A stretch of DNA of 64,000 bases from Hymenobacter citatus (lineage in GTDB: Bacteria; Bacteroidota; Bacteroidia; Cytophagales; Hymenobacteraceae), in the NCBI RefSeq assembly GCF_014333615.1, contig NZ_JACSCY010000002.1:186001-250000 (forward strand), read 5' to 3'. The notes under the pieces were generated by a model that was not told the origin of the DNA, did no database searches, and saw nothing but the letters and a program-made list of their open reading frames with translations. Below are positions 42,241 through 50,799 of the stretch, piece after piece. Each line of letters starts with the position of its first letter. Position 1 is the stretch's first letter. Made by a program: the position numbers and the translations under genes.

Positions 42241-42915
42241 TTGTCCGACTTCGCCCAAACCCTACTCCTCACGGCCAAGCTCGCTACCCTCACTACCCTG
42301 CTACTGTTGCTGCTGGGCGTGCCGCTGGCGTACTGGCTGGCATATGCCCGCTTTCGGGGGAAGGCAGTGGTGGAAGCGCTGGTGAGTTTGCCACTGGTGC
42401 TGCCGCCCACGGTGATTGGGTTTTACCTGCTGCTGGCGTTTAGCGCCGATAGTGGGGTAGGACGCTTCTTGGTGCATACGTTGGGGCTAGAGCTGAACTT
42501 TACGTTCGGCGGCATTCTGATTGGGTCGTTGGTGTATAGCCTACCCTTTATGGTGCAGCCGGTGCAGGCGGCCTTGCACAATCTGCCCCACTCCTTGCGG
42601 GAGGCAGCGTATACGCTGGGCAAGTCGCGGCTGACGACCTTGTGGCGGGTGCTGCTACCTAACATCCGGCCGGCCCTGCTCAGCGCCTCGGTCCTGACGT
42701 TTGCGCATACCGTGGGCGAGTTTGGGGTGGTGCTGATGATTGGCGGCAACATTCCGGGCCAGACACGGGTTGCTTCCATCGCCATCTACGACGCCGCCGA
42801 AAGCCTCGACTACGCCCGCGCCAATCACTACGCGCTGGTGCTGGTGGGGCTGTCTTTCGCGGGGCTACTGCTGCTGGCCGCTTTCACCAAACGCTCCGCC
42901 AGCCGCCTGCTGTGA
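42241..42915 (+). CDS. modB: Molybdate ABC transporter permease
   Basis: 224 residues from a TTG at 42241, the first codon giving the usual ModB opening (SDFAQTLLLTAKLATLT). About five to six helices. The EAA loop that contacts the ATPase is EAAYTLGKSRLTTLWRVLLP, and VLTFAHTVGEFGVVLMIGGN is a family signature. Inner-membrane channel of the molybdate importer. Its stop overlaps the modC start (GTGA), so these two are translationally coupled. Confidence 0.94.
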   Translation: MSDFAQTLLLTAKLATLTTLLLLLLGVPLAYWLAYARFRGKAVVEALVSLPLVLPPTVIGFYLLLAFSADSGVGRFLVHTLGLELNFTFGGILIGSLVYSLPFMVQPVQAALHNLPHSLREAAYTLGKSRLTTLWRVLLPNIRPALLSASVLTFAHTVGEFGVVLMIGGNIPGQTRVASIAIYDAAESLDYARANHYALVLVGLSFAGLLLLAAFTKRSASRLL

Positions 42916-43766
42916 TTGACCTGCACCTCACCAAACCCCTGCAAACCGCGCACGGCCCGGCCCTGCTGGACGTGCGCCTAACCGTGGCGGCCGGCGAGCT
43001 GACGGCCATCTACGGTGCCTCGGGCGCCGGCAAAACCACGCTGCTGCGCCTGCTGGCCGGCCTGAGCCGACCGGCCAGCGGCCATTTGCGGGTAGGCGAG
43101 GAGGTGTGGTACGATCAGGCCCGCGGCATCTGGCTGCCGCCGCAGCGTCGCAGCATCGGATTTGTATTTCAGGATTACGCACTGTTTCCGAATATGACGG
43201 TGCGCCAGAACCTGGAGTTTGCCCTACCCGATACATCGGGTAAAGCGTTGGTGGATGAGCTGTTGGAGCTGATGGACCTGGGCGAGCTGGCCCGGCAGCG
43301 GCCGCAGCAACTTTCGGGGGGGCAGCAGCAGCGCGTGGCCCTGGCGCGGGCCCTGGCCCGGCAGCCTCGCGTGTTGCTGCTCGATGAGCCCCTGGCCGCC
43401 CTGGACGTGCCTACCCGCCTGCGGCTGCAAGCGGCGCTAGCGGCGGCGCACCAGCGCTTCCAGCTCACTACCCTGCTCGTAAGCCACGACTACGCCGAAA
43501 TAACCCGCCTGGCCACCCGCGCCGTGGAGCTGGACGGGGGTAGGGTAGTGCGCGATGGGGTACCGGCGGTAGTGCTGCCCGTCGCTAATGCCACACCCGG
43601 CTTCCGGCTGACCGGCACCGTTGTAGCGGCCGTGCCTTCGGCTACCGGCCAAACGTTGCAGGTAAGGGTAGGGGAGGAAGTGATACGTGTAGAAGTGGAT
43701 GCCACCACGCCCTACCAACCCGGCGACATGCTGGTGCTAACGGGTAGCGTGCAACGGGGGAGGTAG
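42912..43766 (+). CDS. modC: Molybdate ABC transporter ATP-binding protein
   Basis: 284 residues from the GTG at 42912, overlapping the modB stop. Walker A GASGAGKTTLLRLLAGL, signature LSGGQQQRVALARAL, Walker B VLLLDEPLAALD and H-loop VSHDYAEI are all intact. The C-terminal regulatory part is short: one TOBE-like segment (FRLTGTVVAAVPSATG to VLTGSVQRGR), whereas E. coli ModC is about 350 residues long. So it probably lacks the full double TOBE molybdate-sensing domain. It powers import with ModB and ModA. Confidence 0.93.
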   Translation: MIDLHLTKPLQTAHGPALLDVRLTVAAGELTAIYGASGAGKTTLLRLLAGLSRPASGHLRVGEEVWYDQARGIWLPPQRRSIGFVFQDYALFPNMTVRQNLEFALPDTSGKALVDELLELMDLGELARQRPQQLSGGQQQRVALARALARQPRVLLLDEPLAALDVPTRLRLQAALAAAHQRFQLTTLLVSHDYAEITRLATRAVELDGGRVVRDGVPAVVLPVANATPGFRLTGTVVAAVPSATGQTLQVRVGEEVIRVEVDATTPYQPGDMLVLTGSVQRGR

Positions 43767-43792
43767 CTATTTGTCTGAGTTAACTACCGCAC

Positions 43793-43899
43793 GATGTAGA
43801 GACGCATACTTGCGTCTCGTCGTTGCTGATGTTGGTTGCTGGAACGGTGCTGACGCGAGTTGTTCAACGACGAGACGCAAGTATGCGTCTCTACACATC
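43793..43899. repeat. GAGACGCA-type inverted repeat after modC
   Basis: Outer arms of about 33 bp (43793-43825, 43865-43899) each contain the smaller palindrome GAGACGCA-TACT-TGCGTCTC. It may serve as mod operon terminator. A short relative stands at 45392. Confidence 0.85.
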
Positions 43900-43988
43900 T
43901 TTTCAGCTAATTCAAATAGCCGCTAACGCAAAGGTATTTGAGTGTTTGAATAAAGGCGAAACTCCACAGTAAGACAGCGCGTTTCTTA

Positions 43989-44070
43989 CTCACCATCTCA
44001 CCATCTCACAATTTCACCACTCACCATCTCACCATCTCACCATCTCACCATCTCACCACTCACCACTCAC
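43989..44070 (+). repeat. Tandem CTCACCAT octamers in front of the glycosylase gene
   Basis: About ten units of the 8-bp sequence CTCACCAT, some imperfect (CTCACAAT, CTCACCAC), end six bases before the GTG start. The same octamer occurs once or twice in the arms of the repeat at 18040-18203. An 8-bp unit is prone to slippage, but the array lies outside the coding frame. Confidence 0.85.
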
Positions 44071-44076
44071 CTTCCT

Positions 44077-44937
44077 GTGCCCGAACTACCCGAAGTCGAA
44101 ACCTACCGCCGGTTTCTGGATGACCTTATTTTGCATCAGCCCATCACGGCGGTAGAAGTGCGCGACGCCCACGTGCTCACCACCGACGAGGATACGCTGC
44201 GGCGCTACCTGGTAGGGCGGCACGTAACGGCCACACGGCGCCTGGGCAAAAACTGCTTCCTCGAACTCGACAACGACACCGTGCTGGCCCTGCACTTCGG
44301 CATGACCGGCGACGTGGGTGCCTACCGCGACGACCCCGACGCCCCGCGCTTCACCCGCGTGGCCCTGCACCTGGCCGACGGTATGCGCATTGCCTTCGTG
44401 GACCCGCGCAAGTTTGGCCGCATCCGGCTGGCCGGCAGCGTAGCGGAATACCAGAAGCTCAAAAAGATTGGCCCCGATGCCCTCGATATCACCTGGGAGC
44501 AACTGCAGGCGGCGCTCAGCAAGAAAAAAACCTTGCTGAAACCTGCTTTGCTAGACCAGCGCATCACCGCTGGCCTTGGCAATTGGATTGTGGATGAGGT
44601 GCTGTTTCAGGCCAAAATCAACCCCGAACGGCTGTGCAACACGCTTACCCAAAAGGAGTTTAAGGCCCTGCACGCGGCCATTCAGCTGGTGTTGCAAACG
44701 GCCATTCAACACGAAGCTACCTACCGACACTTCCCGGCGTCGTTCCTGATTCATGCCCGCGAGTGGGACGACTCAGCCACGCCGGGCACCGACAAGCACC
44801 GGTTCTGTCCGCGCCACCCGCGCACCGAAATTGAGAAGAAATACGTGGGCGGTCGGGCTACCTATTACTGCCCCAAATGTCAGCCAGTGCCTGCCACGGC
44901 CAGCGAAACACCGGATAGTAGCAGAACCTCGGGGTAG
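44077..44937 (+). CDS. mutM: Fpg/Nei-family DNA glycosylase
   Basis: 286 residues. It starts with GTG at 44077, giving the invariant PELPEVETYRR (catalytic Pro1 after Met removal, and Glu2). The beta-hairpin Lys lies early (RRLGKNCFLELDND). The helix-two-turn-helix GLGNWIVDEVLFQAKINPERL is intact. The C-terminal zinc finger is FCPRHP...RATYYCPKCQ: the second usual Cys is replaced by His, so the ligands would be C-x2-H-x17-C-x2-C. The enzyme excises oxidised purines such as 8-oxoguanine. An octamer repeat array directly precedes the start codon. The symbol is given for the family; Nei-like specificity is not excluded. Confidence 0.88.
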   Translation: MPELPEVETYRRFLDDLILHQPITAVEVRDAHVLTTDEDTLRRYLVGRHVTATRRLGKNCFLELDNDTVLALHFGMTGDVGAYRDDPDAPRFTRVALHLADGMRIAFVDPRKFGRIRLAGSVAEYQKLKKIGPDALDITWEQLQAALSKKKTLLKPALLDQRITAGLGNWIVDEVLFQAKINPERLCNTLTQKEFKALHAAIQLVLQTAIQHEATYRHFPASFLIHAREWDDSATPGTDKHRFCPRHPRTEIEKKYVGGRATYYCPKCQPVPATASETPDSSRTSG

Positions 44938-44981
44938 GGAAAGCGTAAGAAGTATCCCCTCCACTTTTAACGAATTCGCTT

Positions 44982-45386
44982 ATGTTTCGCGCTGTTGACT
45001 ACCCCGACGAAAACCTGCTGGCCTTATACATTGGCGGCATGCTCACCAAAGCTGACTACCAAGGCGTGGTGCCTACCCTCGAAAAAAAGGTACAGCAATA
45101 CGGTAAGGTAAATGCCTACCTCGAATATGAAGGTATTGAGGATGTGACGCTGAAAGCCTTATGGGAAGAACTGAAAGAAGACGTAAAACACTTCACTAGC
45201 TTCAACCGCGTGGCCGTGGTCAGCAACGACAATGCACTGGTGAAAGCCGGGGCCGCGCTCAGCTCCGTCATCACGCCCACCGATGTGAAGCACTTCAACC
45301 CCGAAGAAAAAACGGTAGCCCTGCAATGGGTGCGCGGCGAAAACGCCGTGGCCTCGCCGCATACGGTAGACGTGTATTCCTCGTAG
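44982..45386 (+). CDS. SpoIIAA-like (STAS/SEC14-type) protein
   Basis: 134 residues, soluble. The fold pattern LALYIGGMLTKADYQGVVPT, VNAYLEYEGIEDVTLKALWE and FNRVAVVSNDNALVKAG matches the SpoIIAA-like family, related to STAS and SEC14 lipid-binding domains. Roles are largely unknown; some relatives respond to stress or bind membranes. It follows the glycosylase gene by 44 bp on the same strand and ends before a bidirectional terminator, so the two could be co-transcribed. Confidence 0.82.
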   Translation: MFRAVDYPDENLLALYIGGMLTKADYQGVVPTLEKKVQQYGKVNAYLEYEGIEDVTLKALWEELKEDVKHFTSFNRVAVVSNDNALVKAGAALSSVITPTDVKHFNPEEKTVALQWVRGENAVASPHTVDVYSS

Positions 45387-45391
45387 GATCA

Positions 45392-45418
45392 GTAGAGGCG
45401 CATTATACGCACCCCTAC
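45392..45418. repeat. Short GTAGAGGCGCAT-type palindrome
   Basis: GTAGAGGCG...CGCACCCCTAC, a small imperfect dyad with the same layout as the GTAGAGACGCAT arm ends at 43.8 kb. Confidence 0.4.
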
Positions 45419-45421
45419 AAC

Positions 45422-45457
45422 GCAAAAGAGCCAACCGCGTGCGGTTGGCTCTTTTGC
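45422..45457. terminator. Bidirectional terminator
   Basis: Perfect 17-bp stem (GCAAAAGAGCCAACCGC) with a 2-nt loop; A- and T-runs form the stem base. It serves the convergent genes ending at 45386 and 45483. Confidence 0.88.
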
Positions 45458-45482
45458 ATTTCATGCTACGCCCGCCTTCTGC

Positions 45483-46361
45483 TTACGAAGCGTCGGTGAG
45501 CATCGCCACTAAGCGGCCGTTGGGGTTATATACCGCCCCAGAGGTATCAATATATAAGCGGCGCTGCTTGGAGTCGACCAGGATCAGGGGGAAATCCTCG
45601 TCGTCGGAGCGGGTAATGCGGCCTACCACCTCGGCGGTGCGGGTGCCGGGCTCTACGTGCACCACGTTCAGGCGGTCGGTGAGGTAGAAGGGCTCATCGG
45701 GGGCATCGCGGAAGGTGAGCTTGCCCACAATGGCAGTGCGACTGGATACGTTGCGGGCCACGGCGGGTGCCGTAGTCTGCGGACGTAGCACAGCGGGTGC
45801 AGCCGAAGGCGCCGTGGTGCGGCTAGCAGCCGCAATCTGCGTGTTCGACTGCTGCCAGCCGCGGCTGATAGCAGCCAAGCGCTGGGTGCGGCCAGGGTGG
45901 GTAGCCGAACCATACTCGTCCGATACGACGGCCATAGCAGCCTGAGCCTGCGCCAAGCTGGCGCCCATCTTGCGTAGCACGAAACCCGAAAACTCATCGG
46001 CTTCCAACTCGTCGGCGGGGTTGGAGCCGCGGCCCGTGAGGGTGTGGCCGTTGAGGTGGTGCCCCATTTCGTGGGCCAAAATGCTGGTGCCGGCCCAGTC
46101 GGTGCGGCCGGCGCGGTTTACGGCCGCTACAAACTGCGGATTATACAATAAGTAGCGCTGGCCATTGTAAACCACGGCCGCGGCATTGTCTACCTCCGAG
46201 GTAGCCTGCAACTCGAAGCGTGGTTTCAGGCCTACCACCGAGGTGATATCGCGCAGCACGTCGCGCTGGCCGGTGGACGTTTGGGCGTAGGAGGTGCTGG
46301 TCAACAGTACCCCCAGCACCAGAAAAAGACCCGCCAAGCGGCGGAAGAAGGCGTAGGACAT
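45483..46361 (-). CDS. Secreted M48-family metallopeptidase
   Basis: 292 residues from the ATG at 46361, opening a signal peptide ending STSYAQ; an earlier in-frame Met only lengthens it. The zinc-binding HEMGH motif is at 97-101 (ILAHEMGHHLNGH), and the third ligand lies in the ELEADEFSGFVL stretch, as in BepA/Oma1-type M48 peptidases. The C-terminal 120 residues are a low-complexity Ala/Pro linker and a small domain (KLTFRDAPDEPFYLTDRLNV), possibly SH3-like. The protein is periplasmic or secreted, likely in envelope quality control. Confidence 0.88.
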   Translation of the reverse strand: MSYAFFRRLAGLFLVLGVLLTSTSYAQTSTGQRDVLRDITSVVGLKPRFELQATSEVDNAAAVVYNGQRYLLYNPQFVAAVNRAGRTDWAGTSILAHEMGHHLNGHTLTGRGSNPADELEADEFSGFVLRKMGASLAQAQAAMAVVSDEYGSATHPGRTQRLAAISRGWQQSNTQIAAASRTTAPSAAPAVLRPQTTAPAVARNVSSRTAIVGKLTFRDAPDEPFYLTDRLNVVHVEPGTRTAEVVGRITRSDDEDFPLILVDSKQRRLYIDTSGAVYNPNGRLVAMLTDAS

Positions 46362-46516
46362 GGAAGTGAGTTCTGAGTAGTTGATAGCAGAAGGTGCGTA
46401 CTGCGCCAAATAATCCTATCTGGCCGTGGTATTTGCTTCTATCTATACAACGCCGAAACCTGCCTGTTTCGTTTACTTTTCCTGTGGTGAGGAGCCTTTT
46501 TTACAGAAAATACACC

Positions 46517-46552
46517 AAAAAAAACGAGGCGCCTCCCATCCGGAAAGCGCCC
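46517..46552 (-). terminator. Possible terminator of the 46.6 kb gene
   Basis: Minus strand GGCGC...GCGCC stem followed by a run of eight T residues. Stem is short and loop long. Confidence 0.4.
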
Positions 46553-46580
46553 CGCTGTGTAGTCAGTAGGAAGGTAGGGC

Positions 46581-48869
46581 CTACAAGCGAATACCGATGC
46601 CTGGCCCGAATAGGAAGAACATTTTTCCTTTGTTCATCAAATAGCCCCCGCCCAGGTAAAGCGGGAAGGTGAGCTTGGCGTCGCTGCGGGTAGGGTATAC
46701 AGAGCCCAGTACCACTAAGCCCAAGTCGCGGGAAGCATTGGCGTCTTGGCTTAGGTTGAAGGCATTGAGGGCCACAAAGCCGGCGCCTACCTTATACGGC
46801 CGGGGCTTATTGATTTTGTTGGGGTTGTAGAACGTGAGCTGGGCCAGCGTAGCCAAGCTGATACCGCCAAAAGAAGTATAGCCCTTCACGTCGCTATTAA
46901 TCTGCTTGGTGAGCAAACCAGCTGGGAAGCTGATGTCAATATCAAACTTCACTTTGCGCTGCAACACCAGGTCCAGGGTCTGCGTGTATCCTTTGTCGCC
47001 GTACTGGCTAGCTTGGTGCTGCACCGTCACGTAGATGTGCGCCCAGTCATCGAGGTCGTAGGTTTTGCGCGAGAGCAGGCTGTTGAGGTTGATGTTGCCT
47101 ACCTGGCACTGCGGGTCGCGGTAGAAGGCAGCGCGCACCGAGTTGTCGCCGGGGCACACCACCACGTTTTCGATGGTTCGCATCTCAATCAGGTTGCCTT
47201 TCGCATCCTGGGTTCTGATCTGAAACGTGAGGTATTGCTTGCCATACAGCTGCTGGTCGGCGTCGATGGCGTTGGCATCAAAGGAAAACACTACATCGCG
47301 AACGGTGCGGGGGTAGAGAATAGGGCCGTTGAGGGTCGTGACGGGGCGCGCGGCCTCTCCAAAAGTCACCTTCACGAAATCCAGCGGATGGGGGCGCTGA
47401 AACTCGCGCACGTTCAGCCCCTGGCCGGTGTTCTGGTTGCCGTTGTAAATGGCTACGCGCTTCTTATCAATGCCTATGGGCACCTGCAAGCGGTAAATCA
47501 CGGCCGCCTCGGAGCGCACCGACGAGTCGGAGGGTACCACGCGCACGTCCTCGAAGCGAAACGGCGCCTTTAGCAGCGACTCACCCTCCAGGCGCACGTC
47601 CACGGTTTCGCCGGGGTTCACGTTGGTGTTGGTGGTCCAGTCGCCGCCGCGGTGGCGCACGCTCACGGTCGTGATGGTCGTCTTAGGCGAGATGTTGAAG
47701 TTGGTGATGTACTTGGGTTGGTCACCGTCTTTGATGTAGAGGTAGCTATCCGTTTGGCGGTGCGTGTTGTAGACACGCAGCCAGCACAGCACCCGGTCGT
47801 TGGAGAGGTACTGGCGCGTAAAGATTTCGGCGATAAGTGCCCCGCCGGTTTCCTCCTGGTCCTCTACCCGGTAGGTATGCTTCAGGTCGAAGGTGCGGCC
47901 GTTATCGAGGATAATTTCCACGCCTTTGCGGCGCGAGCTTTCATCCAGCGTAATTTCTTTTTTATCGACGCTGAGGAAGCGCAAGCGGCTGCTCTTCACC
48001 GTGAATTCCTGCCGGATAGGGGGTAGGGAATAGCTCAGCTTCCGGCCATTCTCAATCAGAAAAGGCCGCTCGGTTTGCATGCGTAGCGTAATGGAGCGCG
48101 TGCCCGTTACGTTGGGTAGCACGTGCAGCTTCAAGCCACCGTTTTCCTGGGCCACGCGGTAGTCAATATCCTGGCCGTGGGTCCACTCGCCGGTGGCGCG
48201 CACGTTTTTCACGTTGTTGCTGGTCAGATCGAATACCTTTTCCTCGCCCACAAACAGCTCCGTATCGGTGGGCCGAAAGTCGAGGGAAGTGTGCGTTACG
48301 GGCAGCAATTGCACCGTTTGGGTGAACTGGGGGCCGCGCAAGCTGTCGAGGTTGGGCTGGGCAAAGGTGAGATTAAGGTAGCGCACCCCGGTTAGGCCCT
48401 TGAAGCGGATTTTGGTGCGGTAGTACTCGTTGTTGACTGGCGTAAGCGAATCCAGCTGCTGGAAGTCGGCCGAGCGCACCAAGCGCAGCGGCGCGCTGGG
48501 GTTCATGCGCACGGGGTAGGCCATAATCTCGGCCGTTTCGTCTTCCTGGCGATAATAGAAATACAGGTTCAGCTCGCCCTGCACGGCAATCATATTGCGG
48601 CTGAGAGCATAGTTGGTGGTATCGGTGCGCAGCAGTAGCTCGCGCAGCAGGGTGGCGCTACGGGTAGCGGCGGGGCTGACCGTTGCCGGGGCCGGCGACT
48701 GACTAGTGCGGTAGGAGGGCGCTGGGGTGGAAGCCGGCACATCGGGCGCCGGCGCCGGGCTGGTAGGCTGCTGCGCCCAGCTAAAAAAAGGAAATAACCA
48801 CAACAGCACGAAAAACGACAACCCACCTGCACCCCGTAGGGCACGACGCAACGAAGAAGGCAATAGCAC
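46581..48869 (-). CDS. Large envelope protein, possible outer-membrane beta-structure, unknown
   Basis: 762 residues from a GTG at 48869. I chose this start because a perfect TACCTTTG box lies 48 bp upstream and because it opens a signal peptide (GLSFFVLLWLFPFFSWAQ). The open frame extends to 49082, but that addition is Arg/Lys-rich and uninformative. A 60-residue Pro/Ala/Ser linker follows the signal. The body is a long series of beta-rich segments (VRYLNLTFAQPNLDSL, TRSITLRMQTERPF, TVSVRHRGGDWTTNTNV). The end (GLVVLGSVYPTRSDAKLTFPLYLGGGYLM, closing GPGIGIRL) looks like membrane strands. No known domain recognised; it could be a gliding- or surface-related protein. Confidence 0.7.
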   Translation of the reverse strand: MLLPSSLRRALRGAGGLSFFVLLWLFPFFSWAQQPTSPAPAPDVPASTPAPSYRTSQSPAPATVSPAATRSATLLRELLLRTDTTNYALSRNMIAVQGELNLYFYYRQEDETAEIMAYPVRMNPSAPLRLVRSADFQQLDSLTPVNNEYYRTKIRFKGLTGVRYLNLTFAQPNLDSLRGPQFTQTVQLLPVTHTSLDFRPTDTELFVGEEKVFDLTSNNVKNVRATGEWTHGQDIDYRVAQENGGLKLHVLPNVTGTRSITLRMQTERPFLIENGRKLSYSLPPIRQEFTVKSSRLRFLSVDKKEITLDESSRRKGVEIILDNGRTFDLKHTYRVEDQEETGGALIAEIFTRQYLSNDRVLCWLRVYNTHRQTDSYLYIKDGDQPKYITNFNISPKTTITTVSVRHRGGDWTTNTNVNPGETVDVRLEGESLLKAPFRFEDVRVVPSDSSVRSEAAVIYRLQVPIGIDKKRVAIYNGNQNTGQGLNVREFQRPHPLDFVKVTFGEAARPVTTLNGPILYPRTVRDVVFSFDANAIDADQQLYGKQYLTFQIRTQDAKGNLIEMRTIENVVVCPGDNSVRAAFYRDPQCQVGNINLNSLLSRKTYDLDDWAHIYVTVQHQASQYGDKGYTQTLDLVLQRKVKFDIDISFPAGLLTKQINSDVKGYTSFGGISLATLAQLTFYNPNKINKPRPYKVGAGFVALNAFNLSQDANASRDLGLVVLGSVYPTRSDAKLTFPLYLGGGYLMNKGKMFFLFGPGIGIRL

Positions 48870-48917
48870 GGACAGCAAAACAGAGGCGAACAAACAAAGC
48901 AAGCGCCGAAGCGCAAG

Positions 48918-48925
48918 CAAAGGTA
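48918..48925 (-). promoter_or_regulatory. -7 box supporting the GTG start at 48869
   Basis: Minus strand reads TACCTTTG, a perfect TAnnTTTG, 48 bp upstream of the GTG. No -33 TTG at 19-21 nt. Confidence 0.45.
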
Positions 48926-49231
48926 GGGCCACGAGGCCGATTCGCGCAGAAATTTGGCGTGTCTCTCCTGCATTTGCCAGCCTGCAATGAAAGAGCAGGT
49001 TGGTCGCAGAAGCCTGTTTCAACTTTTTCTTTGCCCGCAAATGCCTACGGAGTACAGCCATTTTCTCCAACTTCTGGCGCACTGTAGCAATCAGGCCAAA
49101 CGGACTGGTATAGTGCAGGGAAGGGCTAATAAGAGCCTGTGGGAAGGTACGTGTTCTATAAGAATAGTTCTATCAAACAATTTATAGGGTGCTCGACAGT
49201 AGATTGATTTTCAATAACTTGATAGAGTAGT

Positions 49232-49720
49232 GTGCGTAGGAATAGAACAGATAGTTTTGAATCTGATCCAGGCCAAAGCCTGCTGCCAATGCCTACCAAT
49301 GACTTTGCTAATCAGCCGCCGCTTTCGTCAGCGAAAGTCCCTATACTCGAGGAGCGAGCAGTGGTTCACCGCGAGGTAGTAGAAAGTGGTCGAGTACGCT
49401 TATCCAAGACCGTACACGAGCACCAGGAAGATGTAGACGTTGTGCTGCGCCACGAAGAAGTGCAGGTGGAACGCGTAGCCGTCAACCAGTTTGTGGCTGA
49501 TGGTGTGGCCCCGCCAACACCGCGATACGAGGGTAATACACTCATTGTACCAGTTGTGCGGGAGGTCGTCATGAAGCGCCTGTTGATTGTAGAAGAGTTG
49601 CATATTCTAAAGCATCAAGTGGAAACCCGCGAAACGGAAACCGTGACGCTCCGCCACGAAGAAGTAGATGTGCTGCGCTACCCCGCCAACGACACCACCA
49701 ACGCCTCCCCTGATCAGTGA
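49232..49720 (+). CDS. DUF2382 (YsnF/AvaK) stress protein
   Basis: 162 residues from a GTG at 49232; an ATG at 49289 is an alternative start. The whole protein is one DUF2382 domain in two halves: VPILEERAVVHREVVESGRV with EVQVERVAVNQFV, and VPVVREVVMKRLLIVEELHI with HEEVDVLRYP. Families with this domain (YsnF of Bacillus) are general stress proteins of unknown biochemistry. It is 40 bp upstream of a second DUF2382 gene, so the two are likely transcribed together. Confidence 0.85.
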   Translation: MRRNRTDSFESDPGQSLLPMPTNDFANQPPLSSAKVPILEERAVVHREVVESGRVRLSKTVHEHQEDVDVVLRHEEVQVERVAVNQFVADGVAPPTPRYEGNTLIVPVVREVVMKRLLIVEELHILKHQVETRETETVTLRHEEVDVLRYPANDTTNASPDQ

Positions 49721-49760
49721 TTTTCTGTCATACTTATTTTACCACCTAACCCCTAAAACC

Positions 49761-50609
49761 ATGACTCATACCGTAATTGGAATGTTCGATACCGCCGACC
49801 AGGCAAAATCTGCTGCTCAACAACTTGCTAGCGCTGGCTTCAGCCTAGACCATGTAGATGTGGCCTCGCGTAACGACGATACAACTGATACGAATAATGT
49901 AAATCGCGGCCGGTATCGCAGCAATACCAACCGCAACGAAGAAAGCACCAGCGACAGCATCAGCGACTTCTTCAGCAACCTGTTCAGCGATGATGACGAC
50001 AACGCCCATCGCTATGCCCATGCGGCCCGTGAAAGCGGTTCGTTGGTAACCGTGCATGCACACTCAGCTGAAAATGCCCATCAGGCGGCTGAAATTCTGG
50101 ACCGTTGCGGTGCAGTAGATGTAAACGAGCGCGCCGAGCAGTCTGGCTACAAAGGCAAGGCTACGAACGCAAACAATGCGAATGCCAACGCCAACGTAAC
50201 CAACCAAAACACCAATGATCAGGTGTCGGCGAAGGTAATCGAGGAAAACCTACAGGTAGGCAAGCGCGTGGAGCAAACGGGCGGTGCCCGCCTGCGTAGC
50301 CGTATCATTGAGCGTCCCGTAGAAGCCAGCGTGCGTCTGCGTGAGGAGCACGTAAATGTGGACCGCAAACCCGTAGACCGCCCCGCTACCGAGGCCGATT
50401 TCGCAGCTTTCAAGGAAGGAAACATTGAAGTAACCGAAAGCGCCGAGCGCGCCGTAGTGGGTAAAGAAGCCCGCGTAGTGGAAGAAGTAACGCTGGGCAA
50501 AGAAGTGACCGAGCGTGAAGAAACCATTCACGACACGGTGCGCAAGACAGAAGTAGATGTAGAAAACCTGAACAAAGGCACTGCTAACGACCCACGTCGC
50601 CAGAGCTAA
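49761..50609 (+). CDS. General stress protein: YflT-like domain plus DUF2382
   Basis: 282 residues from the ATG at 49761. The open frame begins earlier but only through the preceding gene. The N-terminal 100 residues match the general stress protein 17M/YflT domain (MTHTVIGMFDTADQAKSAAQ, SLVTVHAHSAENAHQAAEIL). An Asn/Ala-rich linker follows (NANNANANANVTNQNTND). The C-terminal 110 residues are DUF2382 (RLRSRIIERPVEASVRLREE, RAVVGKEARVVEEVTLGKEV). The same two-domain layout is common in desiccation-tolerant bacteria. A strong terminator follows 25 bp later. Confidence 0.88.
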   Translation: MTHTVIGMFDTADQAKSAAQQLASAGFSLDHVDVASRNDDTTDTNNVNRGRYRSNTNRNEESTSDSISDFFSNLFSDDDDNAHRYAHAARESGSLVTVHAHSAENAHQAAEILDRCGAVDVNERAEQSGYKGKATNANNANANANVTNQNTNDQVSAKVIEENLQVGKRVEQTGGARLRSRIIERPVEASVRLREEHVNVDRKPVDRPATEADFAAFKEGNIEVTESAERAVVGKEARVVEEVTLGKEVTEREETIHDTVRKTEVDVENLNKGTANDPRRQS

Positions 50610-50633
50610 GCTTGTTTGTGTAAATACACTTGT

Positions 50634-50665
50634 AAAAAAGACGGCTGCTTGCAGCCGTCTTTTTT
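50634..50665 (+). terminator. Terminator of the DUF2382 pair
   Basis: GACGGCTGC-TT-GCAGCCGTC stem flanked by A6 and T7. Textbook intrinsic terminator. Confidence 0.9.
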
Positions 50666-50799
50666 ATTATAGATGCAGTGGGATAGACACCCCAACAGCG
50701 TAAGAGTACCGGGTTGCGTAACCCAACACTACCCAGCACGGTATTAGAAAAGCACTAGGTGCCCACCATAGTGGCTGGGCCATTTCTTTTTCCTCTCGA

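Noticed and set aside
43989..44070. CRISPR array
   Set aside because: Units are 8 bp in direct tandem with no spacers, and there are no cas genes.
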